From Rodentolepis nana (taxonomy: Eukaryota; Platyhelminthes; Cestoda; Cyclophyllidea; Hymenolepididae): 16,587 nucleotides of DNA. Positions 9,222 to 16,587 of this stretch are shown one piece after another; the stretch's first letter is position 1, and the number at the start of each line of letters is the position of its first letter. The position numbers were made by a program, and so were the translations under genes. A model generated the notes under the pieces. That model had not been told where the DNA came from. It searched no databases and saw nothing but the letters and a program-made list of their open reading frames with translations. The stretch covers positions 10,460 to 27,046 of the forward strand of contig UZAE01013064.1 in the NCBI GenBank assembly GCA_900617975.1, written 5' to 3'.

Positions 9222-9395
9222 TCTATATTAAATGGAAGGAGTTTTGATAGTTATCATTAGCCCTTTAGTTAACTTCAGGAAGGAAGGAACATCAAAGTGA
9301 AAAAAGTGGAGAGGGAGAGGGAGGGGACAGAAGATTGTTTCAAAGACGAAAGTAGATAGAAGGTGAGATGCGTACTATGGAAGTAGTAGAATATA
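9222..9395 (-). mobile_element. SINE-like retroposon family, copy 2 (5'-truncated, minus orientation)
   Basis: Read on the plus strand, GTTTTGATAGTTATCATTAGCCCTTTAG (from 9241) matches the 3' end of the family closely. Similarity continues through the purine-rich stretch to about GGTGAGATGCGTACTATGGAAG near 9385 and then stops. The 5' half of the element is therefore missing, as is usual for incompletely reverse-transcribed retroposons. TATTAAATGG (9227-9236) probably represents the start of the AT-rich 3' tail. No clear target-site duplication was found. Boundaries are approximate. Confidence 0.75.
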
Positions 9396-10601
9396 CCACC
9401 AACACTACCAGGATTAACTCAAAGGGCATTAGAAAAATCTCCGAATATTGTCATTTACGTAAAAGTGGCTCATATCAGTAAAGTTACTTACAAAATTATC
9501 AATTTCGGCTTAGCAGTATAGTATTTGAGAGATGAATGGAGTATTAACTTTTTGTCAAGTAGTACTGAACTGCTTAAATGATTAAACCTCGCATTGGTTT
9601 GTGCAATCACTAAATATCACCAAAGTATAGTTGATTCAAGCCAAGTTTGAGTGAGAGAGGCAGGATAAATCCAGGACATTTTAGTATTTCAATGAGGGCA
9701 ATTTATGTGAAATTCTTCATTTTACTGCTCTTAAGGTTCATAACATCACCTCGGCGGCAACGGCTTTTTCATTAAAAATACAAGCTGTTGGAATACGGGG
9801 TTAGGGTGTCGGGAGACTACATATTGTCAAGGCCAATTGGCAACGTGGAGACCACTTGTAGGAATTACCCATCCTGAGATAAAAAACCCCTCTGTGACTT
9901 TGTGGTCTGTTCGTCGACATTCTAGCACATTCGCTATTAAGTCTACTTATGTTTTCTTCAGACTCAACCAGATTTGCTATTTCCCTGTGCTTAGGTAAAT
10001 AGATTCTGAATAAATGCACTGCTTTAATAAATAGTAAAATAGTAATTAGTAAATAGTTCCTTTGACACTTTAAAATATCACCACGTATAAATACCTATTT
10101 AATATTTCAACCGAATACAAATTCGATACAGTACTCTGTCCGTCCAATCTTATGTAAAAGGCGAAATCTTTATCATTTGGGTTTCATAAAGGGATGAGTA
10201 TTAATAAGCTCATTATTTTGGTGGCAGCAAATCAATAAACAAGCGCAGATGGAAATAAATAATCAATAAAAGCATTTAAAGAATAACTGCTTTTAATGCA
10301 CTTTAAAGGTTTTCTAACGCACTAATCAATGCTCAGTTCAAAAGCCTCCAGAATTTGGTGAGGCATGAAATTTTCGGCAGCTTAGTCACTCCCCCCCCCC
10401 CACTGAAGTGTTTGTTGCTGTTTATGGGCGCAACAATCACATTTCCCTCTCCACGAGTTAAGAACCCGCTGGCATTGTCGCATCAGCTTGTTATAAATAG
10501 CGCGGTTGAAATTTGCATTAAGCTATGTGATACATCGCTGTTCGCAGAGTCATAAAAACTAGCATGGTGAATTCAGGGTTAAGGACAGACAGTTAGTCAA
10601 C
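9396..10601 (+). other. Intron 3 between retroposon copies
   Basis: No recognisable gene is present. A minus-strand open stretch at 9801-10019 has 72 codons and no known domain. A C11 run lies at 10391-10401. The last ten bases (10592-10601, GTTAGTCAAC) are the left target-site duplication of copy 3. Confidence 0.6.
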
Positions 10602-10926
10602 GTTCGTTTCAAGTGACAGGCGTTTTGATAGTTATCATTAGCTCTTTAGCTGACGTCGAGCTTCACAGAGAGAAGGAGGAACATTGAAGTGAAAAAGTCG
10701 AGAGGGGAACAGAGTAATGATTTACAGATGTAAAAGAGCCAGACAGACAAACACAAAGGAAGAGAAAAGGTAAGATGAGTACTGTGAAAGTGATGAAACG
10801 TGACATACAGTGGGGTCATGGTAGATTGAAGTGAGAAGTCAACTGCCAGTTAATAGACTCTTTTGTGGTACTAGTGTACGTTGCCCAGCGTAAACCAGCG
10901 TGGAGGTAAGTGTATCGCACACCCCC
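10602..10926 (-). mobile_element. SINE-like retroposon family, copy 3 (full length, with target-site duplication)
   Basis: This is the best-preserved copy, 325 bp. It is flanked by perfect 10-bp duplications GTTAGTCAAC at 10592-10601 and 10927-10936. In element orientation it begins GGGGGTGTGCGATACACTTA, passes through a pyrimidine-rich middle, and ends AACTATCAAAACGCCTGTC followed by a decayed tail (ACTTGAAACGAAC). No open reading frame of note and no clear A or B box for RNA polymerase III is visible, so its promoter class is unknown. It lies antisense to the receptor gene, inside intron 3. A short duplication, an AT-type tail and 5' truncation of its relatives indicate LINE-mediated retroposition. 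A DNA transposon is unlikely because terminal inverted repeats are absent. Confidence 0.85.
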
Positions 10927-10936
10927 GTTAGTCAAC

Positions 10937-13502
10937 TTAATATTCGCGTGTTGATACACTTCTAGGAATTGGTGCGTTCAGTACCAGAGTAGTTTAGACA
11001 CTTGCATAAGGTGCTTGAGGGCTCCTTTCCAAGTTGATGTAATCTAAACACGCACTTTGTAAACCTTTAATGCATCTGTCTCTCGGGATACAGCAATGAA
11101 AAAAGTCAATGCAATTTTTCTCTTTATCACTCCTTGAGTAGTTGATCAAATTTTTGTTATCTTAAAGAACGATTTGGACGCCATGCATAGTATGTCAGTC
11201 CAGTGTATGTCCCAAGTTTCTGATATTACAAATTTTACATCAGTAATTTTATCTAACGCGTATCCTCAACTGCAAATTTGGTGGTGGTGAATGCAAAGCT
11301 GATTGGCATGAAGTTCGGCCCTACAATTCCAGTTACAGTGCAAAATCACCCTCTCGGTTTATAATATTGACGAACACTAACAACTGTCTCAGAGAGATTC
11401 CATAATTCGTTTTTCACCAAAAACGCGTTTGTTTCTTCTCAAAATAGGGAAGTGAAAGGACCAACTGTTATCCTAGCACTTTGCACTTTTGTTTAATAAA
11501 AGAATAGGTGAAATACTAACCATGAGCAAATATTATGGATCATCGTTATACGCAGCTTTTTACTTTACCTCATTAAATAACCCACCTCTAATTTGAGTAT
11601 AATATTATTTCACTATTTAATAAAATTATCCCTCCACATTTTAGTTAAGAAACACTCTTTGAATATGTTATTCATGCATGACAGGGTTAAAATAGGGGTA
11701 ATTGGACGAATTTAATGAATTTTCCTTTTGACTGAAATAAGTAAATTTGGAAAGAATGCACTAAAGTAGCTTGAATGATAAAAGAATTTCGACATTTCAT
11801 ATTGTTACTTTCAGATTATATTTATTAAATGCTTGTATTCTTATCTAAACTCGTTTTAGCGTCAGTATTGAGAATGAAATCATTGTCAACAATATGTTTG
11901 AAGTCGGTGTGTTGGAGGGGTTGTGGAGGATTCTTGAAAAGTTCTTTTGAGTAACTCAACTTCAACATTTCCTCTTATTGTTCAAAATTTACCAGTCGCA
12001 CACAGCTCAGTGTATAAATGTGAAGGTTAAATTATAATCGGAATTTTCGGTGAACGTACACCATGGAAATATCAAAGAATCCTAACGCATTTTTGACATC
12101 AGTGGTTATTGTCTGAACCCTACATTCCAGACCTCATTCGTTCATTCTGTATATTTGTTTAGCTTACCATTTAATCAGGGTGGAAACATCTCTTAACAAA
12201 TTTAGTAAAATTTCCATTTTCAGATTGTCGATTGATTAACACCGAAATTATATTGTTTCTTAAATCAGCATCACAAAGTTGAAATGAGTGAACTAATTCG
12301 TTAGCGTATTATACTACGAAATAGGTCAGGTCGTCATTTGGAATTTTTTATTTTGAATTTGTCAACAATTGACCCCAACATGAACAATAACCGCACACAC
12401 TCAGTACTTTTCATGCATGCTCGACCGACATTGAACAAGGGACCTCATATCACTCAGAGTTTGCATCAAATTGATTGGCTTCTGCAGGTCTACTAATCAC
12501 GTATCAGAGACCAAACCCATTTAAATATTGCTTAATAGTATTAGTTTTTTCCCAATTATTTAATTTTGTGCTTATGTTACAAAGTCTGTCTTGCGCCTAT
12601 TTTTTAAATGAAAACAATTTTTTTCTAAACTAACAAATAGAACTAATTTGATAATCACTTTATAAAACTGTACTATGGTAGCTGTGATATTTTTGTTTGT
12701 TTTTACGACTTCTCAGGGCTCATTATTGATTTTATAAGAAGTTTTTATTAATAATTTTTATTAAATAAATCTTTTGCATAGCTTAACTTTGGTCTATTAA
12801 TTAAAAGAAAAGTTAATTACATTTACCTGATGAAAAATCGTTCCTCTCATTTTAACTCAGCAAATTGTTTTTTTCCCTTTCGGAAATTATCTAATACGCT
12901 TATTCTCCATTTCCTAGTTGTCCAAATGAGAATTTCCCAAAAACAAAGATGCTATCAGCTCAAAAATACTGTATTCTTTGGACTTCCCTCCCTTAGAAGA
13001 AGGTATCAGGAAGGTATATATTTCTTGTTGTTTGGAAGACTATACCTAATATCCTAATGGAAGCATGAATATCTTACTTATTTACTCACATACACGTATG
13101 AAGTTAATTTGACAGATTCATTTCTCAACTATTTCCCGAATTTGTATTTAAGTCATATTTTGTGATTTTTAGTCTAAAAATTAAAATTGAACTAGAAGAC
13201 AGAGTCTTTTCTGGCCTCTCAGAAACCTCCATGTTTTATTTCGTTTGATCTACTTTTAAATGATGTATAGGCAATATTCTTGAGACGGTTAAATTGCTCA
13301 TATCTCTGTAGAGGTTTGATGGTTTACCGCATCTTGTTAGTGGGCAAATAATAATGCAGATGAGTTTGATTTTCTTTTATAGTTTCTTTTTTTAAAAAGT
13401 TGACTTTACCGTACACTTGTTTCATCATCATCATCAGTTTACTTCCATTCCGTCCTCCACCTGAAAGAGCTTTTATTTCATAAAATCTTAAGAAATATTG
13501 AA

Positions 13503-13537
<35 letters not shown>

Positions 13538-14340
13538 TGATCTGTAGAGCAGTTGTTCTGTCTGACATTTTCACACGTCATTATGTGTCTGGATATCATT
13601 AAGTGTCTGTACTAGACCGATCTTCCACAAATGCATGCAGATATCTAGTGCTGCAAATTGGCACGAAACGCGCGTACATGTCATTTTATGTCCAAACCAA
13701 CTAAGCCTTACCAGCTCCAGAATGCTTCATCGCTCTATATTATCGTCTCCTTTCAAAGCCATACTTTGATATCTAAACGTTTGCCTCTGAATTCAACTGT
13801 GAATTAGTTGAATTGCCGTTATTTTTACATAAACGTTAAATTACTTTAAATGAAAATTTCAGCTTTTGCGATTGCCGATGTGATTCCAATAGCTGGTCTA
13901 TTCAAATATCCAATATACATTGATTGGTCTAGAATAGTCGATAAATCGATTGAAGCGTTGGTGTATAAACGCTTTTAGCCTTGTTTTAATAGTATTGGAA
14001 AACCTTTCATTTTGCTGAACTAGTCCGTAGGATTGGTTAAAGCCTTATTTACTTAAATATTTCAACTTTTTACTGAATTTTTGAATTTGCCAAGCCCGAG
14101 TTCTACGTTCTTTTTTAGCAACTTAACAAAACCAATTATTACCTTTCAGTCCCTTTTGGGATTAATATTCACTCAAACACAGTACCAGACTTCCCAGGTG
14201 ACCATAGTAAATACTTAATTGCATTAATTTAACATCGCTTAGGATAGGTATACATCACCGATACTATTTATAAATTACAAGGGTTTTGAAGGATGTAATT
14301 ACCAATATTGGAAATAATTCGTTGCAATAAATTAGTTTAA
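10937..14340 (+). other. Intron 3, long stretch without recognisable genes
   Basis: These 3.4 kb are AT-rich with frequent stops in every frame. They hold a short CATCATCATCATCA run near 13424-13437 and a TA array at 13506-13536. I found no tRNA, recognisable coding exon or copy of the short retroposon family. A 38-codon open stretch after TTTCAG at 13861 is phase-compatible with exon C but ends in a stop and does not resemble a receptor pore. Confidence 0.6.
13506..13536. repeat. TA dinucleotide microsatellite
   Basis: An uninterrupted (TA)n array of about 30 bases. It explains the long YIYIYI-type open frame on the minus strand, which is an artefact of the repeat and not a gene. Confidence 0.95.
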
Positions 14341-14360
14341 ATATTATTATTATTATTATT
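14341..14360 (-). repeat. (AAT)n tract, probable 3' terminus of the LINE
   Basis: Six ATT units on the plus strand at 14343-14360 read (AAT)n on the minus strand. They lie downstream of the decayed LINE coding region. Several LINE clades with an RNase H domain, including I-type elements, end in short TAA-type repeats rather than poly(A). This tract is therefore the likely 3' end of the element, although the link is inferred from position. Confidence 0.55.
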
Positions 14361-14519
14361 CCAAATGACAGACTTTATGATATTTATCAAAAGCCCCTTA
14401 GTTGAATTCGGCTTTCACAAAGGGAAGGGGGGTGAGAGACATATATATAGGCTTCAGGGCAGTTAAAAGTAGTTCGTTAGGTGACTTCTGGCTAACCAGT
14501 ATCTCTGGGTTTCTGTCGT

Positions 14520-14645
14520 TGTCACTTTTAAGCTGTACACTGAATCAGGTGGGTATTCTCATATCACATAGGGGACATATTGGCTGAGCGTAAACTTCTA
14601 TTTTGTGAAGGTGCTTCGTCAGGCAATCATGTCTGGTACGTAGTC
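14520..14645 (-). pseudogene. Cys-rich C-terminal segment of the LINE polyprotein
   Basis: Minus-strand codons give RTRHDCLTKHLHKIEVYAQP followed by ICPLCDMR. This resembles the RTGHxxLxxHLxxIG...CxxC segment found after RNase H in arthropod LINEs, thought to act in nucleic-acid binding. A stop soon follows (IPT*). The downstream sequence to the (AAT)n tract gives no further recognisable motif. Confidence 0.75.
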
Positions 14646-14813
14646 AAAACTCAGCAACAGCTTTGATTCTTGATCAGTCGGTCATGTTGGAGAGTGACAC
14701 TATCTACTGCTTCTCCTTTGTTTGAGCTTTAAGTTCGTTGCACTTTAAAGTCTTGAATTCTCTTCTGATTATGGTCTTTATTGTGTGGAAAGACATCGGC
14801 CGGCCTATTGTGG

Positions 14814-14879
14814 TCCCTTCTTAGCAAGTGTGTCAGCGCGTTCATTGACTATAATGCCACAACGTCCAGGGATCCATTG
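14814..14879 (-). pseudogene. RNase H domain of the LINE, last part
   Basis: Minus-strand codons give QWIPGRCGIIVNERADTLAK, the conserved C-terminal RNase H block that supplies the last catalytic Asp (in ERAD). The consensus form is WIPGHxGxxGNExAD. Here the usual His after PG is Arg, an active-site change that fits decay. QWIP is encoded at both ends of the inserted retroposon because of the target-site duplication. Confidence 0.85.
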
Positions 14880-14882
14880 AAT
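14869..14882. repeat. Target-site duplication, left copy
   Basis: GGGATCCATTGAAT, identical to 15166-15179. It flanks retroposon copy 4. The last bases may be shared with the ATTT tail, so the true length is 12 to 14. Confidence 0.9.
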
Positions 14883-15165
14883 TTATTTATTTATTTCAAA
14901 TGGCACGCATTTTGATAGTTATCATTAGCCCTTTAGTTGACTTCGGACTTCAGAGAGGGGAGGAACATTATAGTAAGAAAAATTCGAGAATGGGGGGATA
15001 GAAGAGTGATTCACAGATTTAAGGAGACAGATGGGCACAAATGCAGAGAAAAGGTAAGGTGAGTACTGTTTAAGTGGTTGAATTTGACATTCAGTGGGGT
15101 GATGGTAGTTTGAAGTCAGAATTCAACTGCCGTATGAGTATACGTTGCCCGGGGGGTACTACCCC
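14883..15165 (-). mobile_element. SINE-like retroposon family, copy 4 (nested in the LINE)
   Basis: This copy is 283 bp. On the plus strand it runs from TTATTTATTTATTTCAAATGG to TACGTTGCCCGGGGGGTACTACCCC. In element orientation the 3' end is GCCATTTGAAATAAATAAATAAA, a clear (AAAT)n tail typical of retroposons mobilised by a LINE. The body matches copies 1 and 3 along its length, by eye. The 5' end lacks about 35 bases present in copy 3 and instead starts with a G/C-rich head that forms a near-palindrome (15148-15168). Perfect 14-bp duplications flank it. It interrupts the RNase H block of the LINE exactly between the two halves of the QWIPG coding sequence, so the LINE was already in place when it arrived. 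Confidence 0.92.
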
Positions 15166-15179
15166 GGGATCCATTGAAT
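15166..15179. repeat. Target-site duplication, right copy
   Basis: GGGATCCATTGAAT, the exact partner of 14869-14882. Removing copy 4 and one duplication would rejoin the LINE frame through QWIPG. Confidence 0.9.
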
Positions 15180-15490
15180 AACTACTCATTTGCTTTTTTG
15201 TTCTCAATAACTGATACGGTTTTCACATTATTATATCTCGACTGTTTTGGGTGGCTCTCCGTTTACAAGTGAATTTATTGCTGACTGGGAGTCCGAAAGA
15301 ATTACTGCATTGGTGAATTTAGCATCCAGGCAGCACAATTAGCCCAGTGCAATCTTATTGGTTTCTATTTCTCATTCGAAAGCGGCTCTATTATCTCCCG
15401 CTGCTGCGAAGAAAGAAAAGAGTTCAGAATAGACACCGGCACCAACGTTTGCATGTTTTTCTATGTATGACCCGTCAGTGGAGGCTTATA
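15180..15490 (-). pseudogene. RNase H domain of the LINE, first part
   Basis: On the minus strand, TDGSY (15466-15479) carries the first catalytic Asp. GAGVYSELFSFF follows. AAFE then holds the Glu residue, directly before an in-frame stop. AVILSDSQSAINSL contains the second Asp (codon 15291-15293). These match the D-E-D pattern of RNase H domains in LINEs. The domain is cut by insertion of the short retroposon at 14883-15165 and resumes at 14814-14879. Multiple stops show decay. Confidence 0.82.
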
Positions 15491-15552
15491 GTCATTGATC
15501 TGTAGGTTAGTTTACATTGATTGTTACAAGGGACAACGAGCGCAATTGTTCT

Positions 15553-15564
15553 GGGGGGGGGGGG
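15553..15564. repeat. G12 homopolymer inside the LINE
   Basis: Twelve consecutive G on the plus strand lie between the reverse transcriptase and RNase H pieces of the LINE. Similar runs occur at 4986-4997 (G12), 7467-7480 (G14), 9161-9172 (C12) and 10391-10401 (C11). See findings. Confidence 0.9.
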
Positions 15565-15794
15565 TATTTGCTTTCCTGAAGTAGTCAAGCAGTTGGGTGT
15601 AACATTGTAGATCAGTATCTGCTAATGGGCTTTTTAGTGAAGAGCGGCTTTATTGTTTGTCAGCAATTTGTAATGCTTTCTTCAGTTCTATGGATTTCTA
15701 TATTGGCCCAGATTGCGCCTTAGGAGTCTTGACCTATTTTCGTAGGTATTTCAGAATATGTCCCTGAAAATGCTCAAAAGCTTCTCATACAATA

Positions 15795-16400
15795 TCAGGG
15801 CCTACTCTTTGATAAAGGCACGTATCGTGGTGTTCCCTTTAACCAGGAGTATAGCAAAAATAGTGTTGATTTCATCCCTCTAGTAGTTATTCGCAATGCC
15901 TGATTGTGTGTGGTCTCAAGTAGTTTGAGAATCACCTCAATGGCTGTAATGAGTGGCTCGCAGTAATGCAGCTTTGTTGGTTGAACAAACATCTTGTAAG
16001 AGGTGTTTAGGGTTGAGGGTGCACAGCCACATATGCTACCACCATGGGTCTTCAATACGTTCAGTTTATTGGAGACTCGTTTTGCTACTTTAGCAGTGTG
16101 GCTTTTCCATGTTAGATTGTGTCCAACGTCACCTCAAATGCGAATTTATGTTGTGGTGGGGCAATGAAAATGTTTGGAACACGGTTTTCGAGGTGTTGAT
16201 AACCACTCCTTTGGTGTCTCACCAGCTTGCTGTTAGTTTAAGTGCTTAATTTAGGGTACTTTCCGTCCTCTCCTGAGCGTTTTTTTCTGGGACGGAATAC
16301 CATAGAACAAGATCATCTGCATAAAGTAAGCACTTGATGTCCGTAACTTTCTGTCCCAGTTCAGCTATGTCAATTGATGCCTGTGACTGTCTGTACCAAT
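15795..16400 (-). pseudogene. Reverse transcriptase fragment of the LINE (frameshifted, with stops)
   Basis: Reading right to left, one frame gives IKCLLYADDLVLWYSVPEKN around 16280-16335, containing the catalytic YADD box, then KGVVINTSKTVFQTF with the NxxKT motif typical of the palm. In-frame stops follow ESTLN and ASW. Near 16125-16135 the homologous frame shifts. The new frame gives LTWKSHTAKVAKRVSNKLNV, then STLNTSYKMFVQP and THNQALRITTRG. These are characteristic of the region between reverse transcriptase and RNase H in I, LOA and Jockey-group LINEs. The last frame is open over 86 codons (15795-16055), but it is one broken piece and not a gene. Confidence 0.85.
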
Positions 16401-16430
16401 TCCATGTGGTAGAGAAAAGAAAAAGAAGTA

Positions 16431-16587
16431 AAAGAAGACCTCACCTCACATTACGATCTAATTAAGAATATGGGCTTGGAGCAAAACATATGCGAAATAA
16501 TCAGATCAAATGTTTTGAATTGTCAAAACCACTTTAAGATATACGCAGTGTATAATTCACCCCTGAATAGGCCAAACTTTCATCGTC
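16431..16587. other. Sequence beyond the LINE 5' truncation point
   Basis: No LINE similarity is visible here on the minus strand, and there is no other recognisable feature. It is probably older intron sequence at the insertion site. The exact junction is uncertain, and a diverged extension of the LINE cannot be excluded. Confidence 0.45.

Larger units (their letters stand above)
14341..16430 (-). mobile_element. Decayed non-LTR retrotransposon (LINE with RNase H; I/LOA/Jockey group), 5'-truncated
   Basis: On the minus strand, order and content match the C-terminal half of a LINE polyprotein. First comes reverse transcriptase with YADD (16312-16323), then the thumb and linker region (about 15795-16160) and RNase H (15490 down to 14814, split by a retroposon). 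A Cys-rich segment with CPLC follows (about 14540-14640), then an (AAT)n tract. Several stops and at least one frameshift break the frame, so it is dead. Upstream of the YADD region, similarity fades beyond about 16400-16430. The endonuclease and the first half of the reverse transcriptase are absent, which fits 5' truncation. Gene products of this kind are common in arthropod genomes. No flanking duplication was found. The clade is inferred from domain order and motif style. Confidence 0.82.

Noticed and set aside
9801..10019. Minus-strand open frame of 72 codons
   Set aside because: No domain, signal or repeat similarity could be recognised, and the length is within chance expectation.
13424..13470. 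CATCATCATCATCAGTTTAC resembling the head of SINEs that begin with (ATC)n
   Set aside because: Only the trinucleotide run and a few bases agree with such families, and the rest of the body does not match.
13324..13599. Minus-strand open frame of 91 codons
   Set aside because: Its length is due to a TA microsatellite encoding alternating Tyr and Ile, and no domain is visible.
13861..13978. 38-codon open stretch after TTTCAG, phase-compatible with exon C
   Set aside because: It ends in a stop without a donor and lacks any resemblance to the M2-M3 region of glutamate receptors.

Overview
This is eukaryotic, AT-rich, mostly non-coding DNA: part of an animal nuclear gene with spliceosomal introns, retroposons and microsatellites. 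The only recognisable host gene is a plus-strand ionotropic glutamate receptor subunit of the NMDA GluN2 type. Its coding blocks (about 3569-3893, 5778-5961, 7253-7378) join with matching codon phases and GT/AG boundaries. The protein style (ISPTAFLEPYD..., EWLSP) and the LINE described below suggest an invertebrate, most likely an arthropod. The species cannot be fixed from this window. I see no bacterial operon, CRISPR array or intact nested gene.

Layout. Positions 1-3568 hold no exon I can support, apart from a degenerate tRNA-like stretch near 2956-3040. Exon A carries the start of the ligand-binding S1 lobe. The 1.9-kb intron after it contains a plus-strand copy of a roughly 325-bp repeat (4986-5320). 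Exon B carries the rest of S1 and the start of the pre-M1 linker. The next 1.3-kb intron has a large TA/TA inverted microsatellite and a perfect hairpin. Exon C carries the rest of the pre-M1 segment and transmembrane helix M1. No M2 pore loop, M3 (SYTANLAAF-type), S2 or M4 sequence was found after 7378. The following intron therefore appears to be at least 9.2 kb, running to the window end.

That last intron holds three more copies of the same repeat (about 9222-9395, 10602-10926, 14883-15165, all minus strand) and a decayed minus-strand LINE (about 14341-16430). The LINE has a YADD reverse transcriptase, an RNase H domain, a Cys-rich tail and a terminal (AAT)n tract. One repeat copy sits inside the LINE's RNase H region, flanked by a perfect 14-bp target-site duplication. 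Another has a 10-bp duplication. With variable-length duplications, an (AAAT)n 3' tail and 5' truncation, the short repeat looks like a SINE-type retroposon. It often has a G-run at its 5' head, and long G/C homopolymers recur across the window.

The most useful results are the partial GluN2-like gene model and the short retroposon family with its nested, duplication-flanked insertion. No wholly new functional system is supported.
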